The notes beneath the pieces are model-generated. The model ran no database searches, was not told the origin of the DNA, and saw only the letters and a program-made list of their open reading frames with translations. A DNA stretch of 64,000 nt from UBA5359 sp002410925 [NCBI: bacterium UBP13_UBA5359] (GTDB lineage Bacteria > UBP13 > UBA5359), in assembly GCA_002410925.1 (NCBI GenBank), contig DHPR01000010.1, positions 1 through 64,000 on the forward strand, read 5' to 3'. How positions within the stretch are numbered: the stretch's first letter is position 1; every line of letters starts with the position of its first letter. Both the position numbers and the translations under genes were made by a program. Positions 25,049-34,738 of the stretch are shown here, in pieces.

Positions 25049-26116
25049 ATGGATAATACTTTGAACTTACCGAAAGAAAAACCTTTATACCGCCGGCTTG
25101 CCGATAACCTTAGGCAAGAGATTAGCAACGGCGAATATATGACAAACCAGAGATTTCATACTATAAAGGAAATAGCCGATAGGTTTAAGGTTAGCCGCAT
25201 GACGGCACATCAGGCAGTTATACAATTGCAAAAAGAAGGCGTTCTCTATTCAAAACCGCAGAGGGGCATTTTCATAAATAACCCGCAAGCTCTCAGAGAG
25301 ACGCACTTTACTATAGAGGCTGCCTTTCTGGATGTTTATAGCAGCAGTATGCCTTATCTTTCCGAAGTTTTCAAAGGGCTGACCGGAACCGCTGCTGAAC
25401 TGGGTTTGACGTTGCAGGTTACAGCTATGCAATCTGAACAGGATATTCTGGCCGGCAATATGGAAGCCGTGACCAGACCCAACGGCCTTATCCTTGCCTC
25501 CTGGGTATCGGTTAACACTATTACCTATTTAATGAAAAGAGAGATTCCCTTTGTCTGGCTTGATAATGACATCCGATTTCAGGATATTGCCTGCGTTCTG
25601 GTTGATAGGGTATACGGTATGCTTCTGGCTGTCAATCATCTCATCTCAAAGGATAGGCGGAGGATGGGTATCATAGATCTCTGGGGAGATTGTGAGCGGC
25701 TGGCCGGATACAGAACGGTGTTTGATGCCAGGGGGGTGAATATTCCTCCCGACCGGGTTATAGTGAAAAAGGTTATGACTTTTGCGGAGGAGGCTGAGCT
25801 GGCATACCAAACTGCGCAGAAGCTTTTTCAATCCCCTTCAAAGCCCGACAGTGTAATCGTTACCGGTGAAGCGTCTACTCAGATGGTTATAAAGGCGGCT
25901 ATGGAGACGGGGATGAAGATTCCACAAGACCTTTCCATCATTTCTTATTCTTCCGTCGCCACAGAGGACTTTTTTTCGGTACCGGTGGATATTATCAGGG
26001 TGCCGGTGAGCGAGATGGCTGAGCAAGCCGTCAGACTTCTATACAGCATGCTCAGGGAAGAAACGGTGGAAGAGCATAAAATCATGGTTAAACCATATTT
26101 GCAGAAGTCGTTATGA
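25049..26116 (+). CDS. GntR-LacI chimeric transcriptional regulator
   Basis: A 355-residue regulator: GntR winged helix (about 10-80; LYRRLADNLRQEI, RFKVSRMTAHQAVIQL) fused to a LacI-type ligand domain (VDRVYGMLLAVNHLI, PDSVIVTGEASTQMV). ATG 25049 is chosen because a longer frame from 24971 would begin at the -35 box; its ribosome-binding site is poor. The stop overlaps the next ATG by four bases (ATGA), so the regulator heads the operon it probably controls. It is paralogous to the 1430 and 48154 regulators, and all three stand next to glycan-degradation genes. Confidence 0.87.
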   Translation: MDNTLNLPKEKPLYRRLADNLRQEISNGEYMTNQRFHTIKEIADRFKVSRMTAHQAVIQLQKEGVLYSKPQRGIFINNPQALRETHFTIEAAFLDVYSSSMPYLSEVFKGLTGTAAELGLTLQVTAMQSEQDILAGNMEAVTRPNGLILASWVSVNTITYLMKREIPFVWLDNDIRFQDIACVLVDRVYGMLLAVNHLISKDRRRMGIIDLWGDCERLAGYRTVFDARGVNIPPDRVIVKKVMTFAEEAELAYQTAQKLFQSPSKPDSVIVTGEASTQMVIKAAMETGMKIPQDLSIISYSSVATEDFFSVPVDIIRVPVSEMAEQAVRLLYSMLREETVEEHKIMVKPYLQKSL

Positions 26117-27954
26117 GCGAACGGTCTTTCCATGAAAAAGATAAGATATGGATATTTGAGACCCGGATCTATCGTTCTCCACTGGCTCAGTATTATGAGG
26201 ATGAATTTCTGGTAGAGCCGGATCCCTATCCGGAAGCTATATTGCAGGGCTTGAGCCGGCAGGGGTTCAACGGCATTTGGATGCGGGGGCGTTTACGCGA
26301 TCTGGCAGTTAACACGGCCTTTCCGGAATTCGGTAAAAGAGCAGAGCAACGTCTGGAGCGCTTGAACGCTCTGATATGCCGAGCCGCTGAATATAACATC
26401 AGGGTATATATCTACTTGACCGAACCCCTGGGGCTTAATGAGAACGATTCTTTCTTCGAGCGGCATCCCAATGTGCGCGGCATGAGATACTCTATATCCG
26501 AGCAGTGGGGCGGCAGCAATCTTTGGGGTGGCGCCAGAAGCGCCCTTTGCTCCAGCACACTCGAAGTTCAGCAGTATTTGAGCCAGAGTACTGCCAATCT
26601 CTTTCAAAGCGCTCCCGGCCTGGGAGGGCTCATCCTCATCACTGCCTCCGAACACCATCATCATTGCTATTCTCATGTAGATCTTACCGGTATGCAGCAA
26701 GGCGATCCTCAATTTTCTCGGATACAGGAGTGCCCGCGTTGTGCCGAACGGGCGGCGGCCGAAGTTGTATCGGAGATAATCAATACTATCTACAGAAGCG
26801 CCGTCAGGGTAAGCTCGTCAGCTGAAATTATAGCCTGGAACTGGGCATGGAGCCAGTATGAGATAGAGCCGCAGACAAACCTCATCTTCAGTCTCGATCC
26901 CGGGGTGATCTGGATGGGCGGGTTTGAAGCCGGCGCACGGCTCTCTATTGAAGGGAAAGAGACTGTCAATGAAGAGTATTCTCTTAGCTATGTGGGGCCG
27001 TCGGAACGCTTCAGAGATGCCGCTCGTGCAGCCAGAGAGAGCGGCCACAGGGTCTTTGCCAGAATACAGGCAGGGACTACTCACGAGGATGCCTGTATCC
27101 CTTACTTACCTGTAATGAATAAAGTAATAGATAAGATGAAGGCGATGGCTGCAACAGGAGTCGATGGTTATATGGGATGCTGGAATTTCGGTAATTTTCT
27201 TTCACCGGTAACGGAATTGATATATCGCATGTCCCGGTATCCGCAGCCGGACGGAGAAGCGCTATTGCGTGAGATGGCTAAACGGGATTACGGCACAGAG
27301 GCTGCTCCATATATCCTGCAAGCCTGGAAAGATTTCAGCCGGGCTACAGACCATTATCCTCTTTGCATGTTCCTGCTGGGACAAGGTATACATACTCGCG
27401 GGCCTGCCTATCCTTTTCATTTTCAACCCGTATCCAAACCTACTCCCATCAACTGGCGGGAAGTGCCGTATGAAGATTGGGGCGACGATCATAGCACCTG
27501 GACCTCCAAGCTGGGCCTGGATGTTATACGGAAAGCATATGCCGGGCTCCTTGATGGATGGGCGCAGGGATTGGAGCAACTTCAGGGAGCATCTTTTCAT
27601 ACTACCGGTGAATGCCGGGAGCGGTTGCAGAAGCATGTCGGAGTGGCTCATTTCTTTTATCATCAGATCAAAAGCAGCTTGAATTTCCTGAACTTTATCG
27701 AGGCCAGGGATGCCATGTACGCTGAGCCGAATAGGGATAAAGCGCTGATATATCTATCGAAGATAGAGGGGATAGCTCGTGATGAATTGGAGCATTGTTC
27801 TCAGGTAAAACCCTTACTGGAGAAGGATTCCACTCTTGGCTGGCATGGAGAGGCATATGCTTATCTGATTGACGTTGCCGGGATAGACCGCAAGCTTGAA
27901 CAGCTCAAGAAGATGCTCGATGAGGATATTCCTGCATATAGAGAAAGTCATTAA
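26113..27954 (+). CDS. GH20-superfamily-like hydrolase, short form
   Basis: A 613-residue protein paralogous to the barrel of the 2481 protein but without its N-terminal alpha/beta domain. Shared landmarks are the helix-strand RLERLNALICRAAEYNIRVYIYL, the SE-x3-HCY motif (Glu near residue 179, candidate catalytic acid), CPRC near 206 and the SLSYVGPSERF segment. No signal peptide, so cytoplasmic. It is translationally coupled to the upstream regulator and followed by aminotransferase, dehydrogenase and ring-opening hydrolase genes, suggesting it releases an unusual (perhaps amino or N-acyl) sugar. Family assignment below superfamily is uncertain. Confidence 0.6.
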   Translation: MSERSFHEKDKIWIFETRIYRSPLAQYYEDEFLVEPDPYPEAILQGLSRQGFNGIWMRGRLRDLAVNTAFPEFGKRAEQRLERLNALICRAAEYNIRVYIYLTEPLGLNENDSFFERHPNVRGMRYSISEQWGGSNLWGGARSALCSSTLEVQQYLSQSTANLFQSAPGLGGLILITASEHHHHCYSHVDLTGMQQGDPQFSRIQECPRCAERAAAEVVSEIINTIYRSAVRVSSSAEIIAWNWAWSQYEIEPQTNLIFSLDPGVIWMGGFEAGARLSIEGKETVNEEYSLSYVGPSERFRDAARAARESGHRVFARIQAGTTHEDACIPYLPVMNKVIDKMKAMAATGVDGYMGCWNFGNFLSPVTELIYRMSRYPQPDGEALLREMAKRDYGTEAAPYILQAWKDFSRATDHYPLCMFLLGQGIHTRGPAYPFHFQPVSKPTPINWREVPYEDWGDDHSTWTSKLGLDVIRKAYAGLLDGWAQGLEQLQGASFHTTGECRERLQKHVGVAHFFYHQIKSSLNFLNFIEARDAMYAEPNRDKALIYLSKIEGIARDELEHCSQVKPLLEKDSTLGWHGEAYAYLIDVAGIDRKLEQLKKMLDEDIPAYRESH

Positions 27955-28033
27955 AATAGATGAAAAAGCAATATATTAAATGGCTTTACAAGATTTAAAG
28001 GCATAAAATACTTTAAGAACAGGAGAAAAGAAT

Positions 28034-29194
28034 ATGCTTAAACTGATGATTCCCGGACCTACTGAAGTAAGCAGCGCTGTCAGTGAAGAGATGGGCCGGC
28101 CTATGCAGCCTCATTACGGATCGGAGTGGTGCGAGCTTTACGCTCAGGTGACAGATAAGCTCAAACAGGTCTTTCAGACTCGGAACGATCTCTATGTTCT
28201 GGCCGCCACCTCATCCTCCGCTATGGAATTGGCCGTCAGCCATGCCGTAGAGCCTGGAGAGTCCATACTCATCTGCAACAACGGCGTCTTTGGCGATAGA
28301 TTCACTGAGATGGCTGAGTTGCACGGAGCCGCAGTAGTAACCACCCGAAGCGAATACGGTTGTCCCATCACCGGAGAACAGGTATATAGAGCTTTGCAAG
28401 AGCATCCCGAAGTAAGAGCGCTGGCCGTAGTTCATAACGAATCTTCTACAGCCGTGGAATCGAATCTGACGAAGATTATGCAGGCTGCCGCCGTCCGGCC
28501 TGATGTGCTGACCATTGTGGATTGCGTCTCTAGCATGGGAGGGGTGGATATCCCCACCGACGAACTTGGCATAGATTATTGTCTCAGCGGCAGCCAGAAA
28601 AGCTTCGGTGCTCCTGCCGGACTGGCCTTTGTCAGCATCAGTCCCAAAGCCTGGGAGAGAATTGGCGCTAGAAGAGAACCCGTTCGAGGGTGGTATCTTA
28701 ATCTGAATATTCTGCGCAATTATAGAGAGAAGTGGATCAATTGGCATCCGCAGGGACCCAACACTGCTCCGGTTTCCCTCTATAGAGCTCTGAATCGGGC
28801 CCTGGATGAAATTCTTGATGAAGGGCTGAAGAACCGGTTTGCCAGGCATACCCGTGCCAGAGATGCTTTTCGCGCCGCCATGAGAGCCATGGGGCTTGAT
28901 CTTTACGTTCCCGATCAGTGGTCCAGCCGGACCCTGACTGCCGTTCGTCTGCCACAGGGCATAGATGGCGGCAAGTTGAGAGAGAATATAGAGAAGCACC
29001 ATCATATCCTTCTGGCCGGAGGCTTGGGTGCTACTGCCGATACCGTCATCAGAACAGGCCACCTGGCCCTGACAGCTACATCCGAATATCTTCAGCCTAC
29101 CATCTCCGCTCTGGAAGAGGAATTGTCGGCTCTCGGTACCGATATCAATTCCGGGCAGGCCGCCGTTGCTTTCAAGGAGGTATTCAGCCGGTGA
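28034..29194 (+). CDS. class V aminotransferase (alanine-glyoxylate/serine-pyruvate type)
   Basis: A 386-residue PLP enzyme starting with the family's PGPTEVSSAV and carrying VDCVSSMGGVDIP (Asp near the pyridine ring) and the PLP Lys in SGSQKSFGAPAGL near residue 190. Family members transfer amino groups between alanine, serine or related amines and 2-oxo acids. In this operon it would remove nitrogen from, or add it to, a sugar-derived oxo acid. ACAGGAGAAAAG precedes the ATG. The stop overlaps the next gene by GTGA. Confidence 0.88.
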   Translation: MLKLMIPGPTEVSSAVSEEMGRPMQPHYGSEWCELYAQVTDKLKQVFQTRNDLYVLAATSSSAMELAVSHAVEPGESILICNNGVFGDRFTEMAELHGAAVVTTRSEYGCPITGEQVYRALQEHPEVRALAVVHNESSTAVESNLTKIMQAAAVRPDVLTIVDCVSSMGGVDIPTDELGIDYCLSGSQKSFGAPAGLAFVSISPKAWERIGARREPVRGWYLNLNILRNYREKWINWHPQGPNTAPVSLYRALNRALDEILDEGLKNRFARHTRARDAFRAAMRAMGLDLYVPDQWSSRTLTAVRLPQGIDGGKLRENIEKHHHILLAGGLGATADTVIRTGHLALTATSEYLQPTISALEEELSALGTDINSGQAAVAFKEVFSR

Positions 29195-30174
29195 GAGAGC
29201 TGAGAGTAGGCATAGCCGGATTGGGAGAATTTGGGGAACTCTATTGCACCATACTCAGCCGAATACCCTATGTCAGAATTACCAGAGTCTGTTCCAGAAC
29301 AGCCGATCGGGCGCAAGAGATAGCTGCTGGATATCGGGTGCCGAAAATAAGTACGGATTATGCTGAATTCGCTCAGGCTGAAGATACTGATATCATCTGT
29401 GTCGTCACTTTGGGCCGGAATCATCGCGACGTAGTCATCCCCGCTCTTGAAGCGGGCAAGCATGTCCTGGTGGAAAAACCTATCGCTGATACTGTGGAAG
29501 ATGCTCAAGCTATGGTGGATACCGCTGCTAAATCTCCCGGTAAATTTATGGTAGCTCATATCTGTCGCTTTATGCCCCCTTATCTGCAGGCCGGAGAGCA
29601 GATAAGGGCAGGCAGAATCGGGCGCATTTCCGCCATTCATGCCTGCCGTAACAACCACTACAGTACCCTGGCGCCCGGTAGAAAGAAGAATCCTATGCGG
29701 GAAACCGCCATTCACGATATAGACCTGGCCCTTTGGTATACCGGCAGCGAGGTGGCGGAAGCCCACGGCTACAAGAGGTATAACCGATCACAAGCAGAAG
29801 CGGATAGCTGCTCGGCTGTAGTCAAGCTGATAAATGGAACCATTTGTACCTTTAGCTCATCCTGGCTGATGCGGGATGCTGCCTCTGCCGGGTTGGACGC
29901 CTCCATGAAGGTCATCGGCACCGCTGGAGAGGTGGAGATTAAAATGCCTCCAGCCAATTATCGTTTTATCGATGATCATTGTCAGTCTGCTTTCAACCTT
30001 GAAACCTCTCTGATACCGATAATATTGAAGCAATCGGCTCTGGCCCGGGAGATAGAGTATTTTCTGGAATGCGTGCTTGAAGATCGTATGCCGCAGATCA
30101 TCACTCCGGAAGAGGCCGTCAAGGCTTTACGGGCGGCCGTAAATATTGATGAAAGATGCACCGAAGTGAAATGA
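29191..30174 (+). CDS. Gfo/Idh/MocA family oxidoreductase
   Basis: A 327-residue NAD(P)-dependent dehydrogenase: VGIAGLGEFGELY nucleotide motif at residues 6-18, VEKPIADTVEDAQ with the EKP signature, and ETAIHDIDLALWYTG in the substrate domain. GTG 29191 overlaps the aminotransferase stop by four bases and gives the expected Rossmann start; longer frames from 28918 run inside the aminotransferase gene. CAAGGAGG lies 13 bases upstream. It likely oxidises the sugar or sugar acid released by the upstream hydrolase. Confidence 0.88.
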   Translation: MRELRVGIAGLGEFGELYCTILSRIPYVRITRVCSRTADRAQEIAAGYRVPKISTDYAEFAQAEDTDIICVVTLGRNHRDVVIPALEAGKHVLVEKPIADTVEDAQAMVDTAAKSPGKFMVAHICRFMPPYLQAGEQIRAGRIGRISAIHACRNNHYSTLAPGRKKNPMRETAIHDIDLALWYTGSEVAEAHGYKRYNRSQAEADSCSAVVKLINGTICTFSSSWLMRDAASAGLDASMKVIGTAGEVEIKMPPANYRFIDDHCQSAFNLETSLIPIILKQSALAREIEYFLECVLEDRMPQIITPEEAVKALRAAVNIDERCTEVK

Positions 30175-31019
30175 CGATTATCGATACTCATATCCATCTC
30201 TTCGAGAAGCCCTACGGTGATCTCTATGACAATAGCCACATCAGAAAGGGAGCAGGTGGAGAACTGCATCTCTATGAAGATTACCGTCGTAAGTTCGATA
30301 TTGAAGCGGCTTTTGTCGTTTGCTATCAGGGCGGGCATTGCTCGCAGAACAACGGCTTTGTCGAAAGGGTTAAGGAAGAGCGTCTCTGGATATATCCTTT
30401 CGGATATTTGCAGTTCGATTCCGACAGCTTGCTCGATCAAGCCGTCAAACTGAACGAGCGCGGGCACTTCGGTCTGAGCTGTTATCTGGATGAAACCGAT
30501 ACAGGCGATTGGACGGCCTCAAAGCAGATGGATGCTTTCTGGGGATATATTGCTTCTCATAGAATGCCGCTCAGTTTGAACATACGGGCAGCACATTGCC
30601 GGCCACTGGCGGGTGTCCTGGAGAGACATCCCGGCCTCATCATTCTTATCAGCCACATGGCCCGTCCCAGGATAATCGGAGGCAAACTGGACGAAGAAGA
30701 TTATGCATGGCTTCTAAACCTGGCCGGATACTTTGGTGTATATGTCAAGCTTTCCGGTTTCTACGCCTTCGCGGAAGAGGGATGGCGCTATCCGCAGAGG
30801 ATACTCTTTCAGGTAGTCGATCGACTTAAGGCAGCCTTTGGTGTCCAAAGACTGATATTTGCCTCTGATTTCCCTCCGGTATTGGAATATAACACCTTTC
30901 GACAGGCAATTGAACTGTTGCGGAAGGAGTATCAAGGCTTTACGCCTCGGGATCTGGAAGCCGTGTATAGAGATAATGCTCGGGGCATAATTGAAAGGAG
31001 AAGAGAAAAATGGTTGTAG
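30171..31019 (+). CDS. amidohydrolase family (TIM-barrel metal-dependent hydrolase/lactonase)
   Basis: A 282-residue Amidohydro_2-type protein: metal His pair IIDTHIHLF at the N-terminus, ILISHMARP near the middle, and the metal Asp in IFASDFPPV near residue 228. Close family members open sugar lactones (L-fuconolactone, L-rhamnono-lactone) or decarboxylate aromatic acids. ATG 30171 overlaps the upstream stop (ATGA). Directly after a Gfo/Idh dehydrogenase, a lactonase role is chemically reasonable but inferred. Confidence 0.83.
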   Translation: MTIIDTHIHLFEKPYGDLYDNSHIRKGAGGELHLYEDYRRKFDIEAAFVVCYQGGHCSQNNGFVERVKEERLWIYPFGYLQFDSDSLLDQAVKLNERGHFGLSCYLDETDTGDWTASKQMDAFWGYIASHRMPLSLNIRAAHCRPLAGVLERHPGLIILISHMARPRIIGGKLDEEDYAWLLNLAGYFGVYVKLSGFYAFAEEGWRYPQRILFQVVDRLKAAFGVQRLIFASDFPPVLEYNTFRQAIELLRKEYQGFTPRDLEAVYRDNARGIIERRREKWL

Positions 31020-31684
31020 TGGAAAAACTGGGGCACTATCGCGTGGTGGATCTTAGCAAAGCTATTTATCCTGACAAAGAGGTCAGGCGGTGTGAAATAA
31101 TCCGCTACTACCAGGAATGGACCAAAGATTATCATTCCGACCTAAATATAGAGTCCCATCTGGGAACACATGTAGAAACCCCTTATCATTATAACGATGC
31201 CTGGCCGGATATTCTGGGCTTACCGCTTACCTCCTTTATTGGACGAGCGGTAGTGCTTGATCTGGATATAGCGCCTAAAGCTCCTGTTACCGCCAGGGAG
31301 TTGGAAGCGGCTGACATAGGCAGGATAAGGCCGGATGATGTGGTTATCCTTACCAGCTCGCACCACTGCGAACCTTTCAGCAATGATCCTGATGATCAAC
31401 GTCCTTATCTTTGTCGTGAATCGGGAGAGTGGTTAGCCGCCAAAAGAGTCAAAAGCATCGGTTTTGGTGATTCGGTAGCTATAGAGCATAGTGTAGAAGA
31501 TGCCTGTGCCGTTCATGAAGCCGTCATGCCTTACGGTATCACCTTTTTGGAGGTGATGCAAAATTTAGATCAATTGCAAACCGATATTTTCCTGCTGATC
31601 TTTATGCCTATGCCTATAGAAGGGCTGGATTCCTGCTGTGTCAGAGCTGTAGCCGTAGAGGGAGTGCCGGGGTTCACCGCATGA
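31010..31684 (+). CDS. cyclase family protein (kynurenine formamidase-like)
   Basis: A 224-residue protein of the PF04199-type fold. The metal-binding signature H-x-G-T-H-x-D-x-P-x-H appears as SHLGTHVETPYHY near residues 49-58, with Glu in place of Asp. IGFGDSVAIEHS and a C-terminal VRAVAVEG complete the pattern. Members hydrolyse N-formyl or cyclic amide/lactone bonds (formamidase, isatin hydrolase). It overlaps the amidohydrolase gene by 10 bases and the M20 gene by 4. Confidence 0.85.
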   Translation: MVVVEKLGHYRVVDLSKAIYPDKEVRRCEIIRYYQEWTKDYHSDLNIESHLGTHVETPYHYNDAWPDILGLPLTSFIGRAVVLDLDIAPKAPVTARELEAADIGRIRPDDVVILTSSHHCEPFSNDPDDQRPYLCRESGEWLAAKRVKSIGFGDSVAIEHSVEDACAVHEAVMPYGITFLEVMQNLDQLQTDIFLLIFMPMPIEGLDSCCVRAVAVEGVPGFTA

Positions 31685-32832
31685 GAAAAGATGTCAAAAC
31701 CATCCTCAGGGAGCTGATTGCTTTGCCCAGTATCAATCCTATGGGGCGGGAGGATCTTCCTGCCTGTTTGACCGGTGAGGCCCGGGTGGCGGAGTATGTG
31801 GAGGAGTTCATTAAATCACTGAGGTTGGAACCGATAATTCAGAAAACAGAATTACCTGAAAGATATAACATGGGTGCTATGCTTTTCAAGGGCGATAAGC
31901 GCAAGACGGTGCTGTTACAGGCTCATATGGATACGGTGGGCTGTGAAGAAGAGGAACTAAAGCCGTCAGAGAGAGCCGGCAGAGTATATGGGCGGGGTGC
32001 CTGCGATGATAAAGGCAGCCTGGCAGCCATGTTATACGCTCTGGGAGAGGCTGCACGCCATCCGTCTCGGATTAATAACAATATTATCGTTATGGGCGTA
32101 GCCGATGAGGAATATACTTTCAAAGGCAGCCTGGCACTGATAGCACAATCGCCTACAAGGGAGGCAAGCTTCAGTATTGTAGGAGAGCCTACCGGGTGCG
32201 GTATCGTCAATGGCTACAAGGGGATAGCTCGTTGGAAGATAGAAACAACAGGCAAGAGTTGTCACAGCTCTGATCCCTGTCAGGGTATCAATGCTATTTA
32301 TGCGATGGGAAGGATATTATGTTGTCTGGAGGAATACCGGACAGAGCTGGCGGCGATAAAGGATGATGAGCTTGGAACAGAGAGTATATCCGTAGGCACT
32401 ATCTGCGGTGGAAGGGCGGTTAATATAGTACCTGATAAATGCGTCATAGAAATAGATCGCCGTTTGACCAGAAGATTCTCTCCGCGGCAGGCCGTGAAGG
32501 ATGTAAACCGATACCTTGAGAGTAAAGGCATTGAATGTGAATATTTCATCTCTCCCTTATCCGATGCTCAAGCAGCCAATTATATCAGTGAGGATCACCC
32601 GGGTGTCAAAGCATTACAGAATATTTGCCTTAAGCTGGGATTAAATCCTACTCCTTATTGTGTCAGTTACGGCTCTGATGCCTACAGAATGAATGAGGCG
32701 GGCATAATCTCTGTTATCTGGGGGCCAGGCAGCATTCAAACGGCTCATACAGCCGGTGAAAATATATCGCTTCAGGAACTGGAGCAGGCGGTATCTTTTT
32801 ATCTGAACGTTATGCAGATGCCTGCGCTGTGA
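31681..32832 (+). CDS. M20 family metallopeptidase/deacylase (ArgE/DapE-like)
   Basis: A 383-residue di-zinc amidohydrolase: LQAHMDTVG (metal His and Asp), GRGACDDKGSLAAM (bridging Asp), GVADEEYTFKGS (catalytic Glu pair), GEPTGCG, and the C-terminal metal His in TAHTAGENIS. The dimerisation domain lies between about 185 and 290. M20 enzymes remove N-acyl groups from amino acids or cleave peptides. As last gene of the operon it may deacylate an N-acyl amino acid left after ring opening; the substrate is unknown. Confidence 0.88.
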   Translation: MRKDVKTILRELIALPSINPMGREDLPACLTGEARVAEYVEEFIKSLRLEPIIQKTELPERYNMGAMLFKGDKRKTVLLQAHMDTVGCEEEELKPSERAGRVYGRGACDDKGSLAAMLYALGEAARHPSRINNNIIVMGVADEEYTFKGSLALIAQSPTREASFSIVGEPTGCGIVNGYKGIARWKIETTGKSCHSSDPCQGINAIYAMGRILCCLEEYRTELAAIKDDELGTESISVGTICGGRAVNIVPDKCVIEIDRRLTRRFSPRQAVKDVNRYLESKGIECEYFISPLSDAQAANYISEDHPGVKALQNICLKLGLNPTPYCVSYGSDAYRMNEAGIISVIWGPGSIQTAHTAGENISLQELEQAVSFYLNVMQMPAL

Positions 32833-32855
32833 TCTGCCAAAGGCAATACGACGCA

Positions 32856-32885
32856 TTGACATAACACCGCTTCTAAAAGTATACT
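32856..32885 (+). promoter_or_regulatory. sigma70 promoter of the rpiB-glyA operon
   Basis: TTGACA (32856-32861), 18 bases, TATACT (32880-32885), about 60 bases before the rpiB start. The -10 overlaps the palindrome AAAGTATACTTT. Confidence 0.7.
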
Positions 32886-32947
32886 TTAGCTTGTTGGAAT
32901 GATCATAGTTTTACTTGCGGGGAAATAAGCAGCGAGGTAATTCGGTT

Positions 32948-33394
32948 ATGCGTTTGGTTATCGGCAGCGACCACGGTGGTTATGAGTTAAAGGAGAGCCT
33001 GAAAGAGAACCTTGAAAAAGCCGGTTATAAATTTGATGATATCGGCACTTTTGGGCAGGAAGCCGTGGATTATCCGCAGGTCGGCTGGGAGCTGGCCCAG
33101 GCTGTCGCTGATGGACGTTATGATCGCGGCATTATATTGTGCGGTACCGGTATAGGCGTTTCCATTGTAGCTAATAAAGTTTCGGGTGTGAGAGCCTCTC
33201 TCTGCCATGATACCTTCTCCGCCAGGGCGGCAAGGGAGCATAATGACGCCAACGTTCTGGCTATGGGCGGAAGGGTGATCGGACCAGGCCTGGCAGCCGA
33301 TATCGCTCTTGTCTGGCTGCAGACGGAGTTTTCCGGCGATGAGCGACATATGCGCCGTATAAGCATGATAGAGCCGGGTTCGCATATTGCCTGA
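32948..33394 (+). CDS. rpiB: ribose-5-phosphate isomerase B
   Basis: A 148-residue RpiB: substrate loop [11 protein letters not shown] at residues 6-16, the catalytic Cys in [15 protein letters not shown] near 64, and [15 protein letters not shown]. It interconverts ribose-5-phosphate and ribulose-5-phosphate, or related sugar phosphates such as allose-6-phosphate. ATG 32948 gives the family start; an earlier in-frame ATG at 32915 adds 11 non-conserved residues. It heads the conserved rpiB-glyA-deaminase-tagO-wecB order. Confidence 0.93.
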   Translation: MRLVIGSDHGGYELKESLKENLEKAGYKFDDIGTFGQEAVDYPQVGWELAQAVADGRYDRGIILCGTGIGVSIVANKVSGVRASLCHDTFSARAAREHNDANVLAMGGRVIGPGLAADIALVWLQTEFSGDERHMRRISMIEPGSHIA

Positions 33395-33426
33395 AGGTTC
33401 TTTTTTCTGAGGAAGGAGAGAGTGTT

Positions 33427-34683
33427 TTGGAAAGACTTAGAGAGGTAGACCCTGAGGTTTATCATGCTATTGAGCATGAGCGTGAGCGCCAGGGAGCAAA
33501 GATAGAACTAATAGCTTCGGAGAACTTTGTGGATCGGGCTATTTTGGCAGCTCAAGGGTCAGTGCTGACCAATAAGTATGCTGAGGGATATCCCGGTAAG
33601 AGATATTACGGCGGCTGTGAGTTTGTAGATGTAGTGGAGAGGCTGGCCATAGAGAGAGCCAAAAAGCTTTTTGGCGCTGAGCATGTAAATGTACAGCCGC
33701 ATTCCGGCTCTCAGGCCAATATGGCGGCATACTTTGCTGTTTTGAAGCCTGGGGATACCGTTCTGGCTATGGATTTGGCCCATGGCGGCCATCTTACACA
33801 TGGGCATAGATTGAATTTTTCCGGCATGCTCTATAATATCTGCTCTTACGGGGTTGGTCCTGAAGATCATCGCCTGGATTATGATGCATTGCTGGCTCAG
33901 GCTAAAGAGTGTAAACCTAAAATGATAGTAGCCGGTGCCAGTGCCTATCCACGCAAACTGGATTTCGAGCGTTTTCGAGCCATTTGTGATGAGGTGGGCG
34001 CTTACCTGATGGTGGATATGGCTCATATTGCCGGCTTGGTAGCAGCCGGGTTGCATCAAAGCCCCGTGCCTTACGCTGATTTTGTTACCACTACCACGCA
34101 TAAGACTCTTCGGGGGCCTCGGGCGGGTATGGTTATCTGCAAGGCGGAGCATGCCAGGGCACTGGATTCGGCACTTTTTCCCGGCTTGCAGGGCGGACCG
34201 CTCATGCATGTAATTGCCGCCAAGGCTGTGGCGCTGAAGGAGGCCATGACACCGGAGTTCAGGCAGTATCAGAGCAATATTCTCAGCAATGCCGCAACGC
34301 TGGCAAAGGAGCTTATAAAGCGTGGCTTTGAACTGAGCTCAGGCGGTACGGATAACCACCTGATGCTGGTAGATGTTACAACCAAGGATATGACCGGTCT
34401 CGATGCCCAGTTGCTCTTGGATGAGATCGGCATAACCGTCAACAAGAATATGATACCGTTCGACAAGCAGAAACCTATGGTGACCAGCGGCATAAGAATA
34501 GGGACTCCGGCTGTAACTACCCGGGGTATGGGCACTGAAGAAATGAAGGAGATCGCTCATATTATCGACGAGGCGCTCTCTGATGCCGATAACCGTCTGA
34601 CTCTGGAGCGGTCAAAATACCGGGTCAAGGACCTTTGCGGCAAGTTTCCGCTTTATCGGGATCTGGATAACACTTGCTGTTAG
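33427..34683 (+). CDS. glyA: serine hydroxymethyltransferase
   Basis: A 418-residue PLP enzyme converting serine and tetrahydrofolate to glycine and methylene-tetrahydrofolate. Clear signatures are [38 protein letters not shown] and the PLP Lys in [12 protein letters not shown] near residue 227. The start is TTG 33427, preceded by GGAAGGAGAG; no in-frame ATG or GTG is better placed. It is 32 bases after rpiB. Confidence 0.96.
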   Translation: MERLREVDPEVYHAIEHERERQGAKIELIASENFVDRAILAAQGSVLTNKYAEGYPGKRYYGGCEFVDVVERLAIERAKKLFGAEHVNVQPHSGSQANMAAYFAVLKPGDTVLAMDLAHGGHLTHGHRLNFSGMLYNICSYGVGPEDHRLDYDALLAQAKECKPKMIVAGASAYPRKLDFERFRAICDEVGAYLMVDMAHIAGLVAAGLHQSPVPYADFVTTTTHKTLRGPRAGMVICKAEHARALDSALFPGLQGGPLMHVIAAKAVALKEAMTPEFRQYQSNILSNAATLAKELIKRGFELSSGGTDNHLMLVDVTTKDMTGLDAQLLLDEIGITVNKNMIPFDKQKPMVTSGIRIGTPAVTTRGMGTEEMKEIAHIIDEALSDADNRLTLERSKYRVKDLCGKFPLYRDLDNTCC

Positions 34684-34738
34684 TCCTGAATGAATCAAAA
34701 ATCGAGCTGCTTGAAGAGCGTACCTTGGGGATGTCTGA

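Noticed and set aside
28918-29190. N-terminal extension of the 29191 oxidoreductase into the aminotransferase gene
   Set aside because: The extension is low in conserved sequence and lies inside another gene; GTG 29191 gives the normal Rossmann start.
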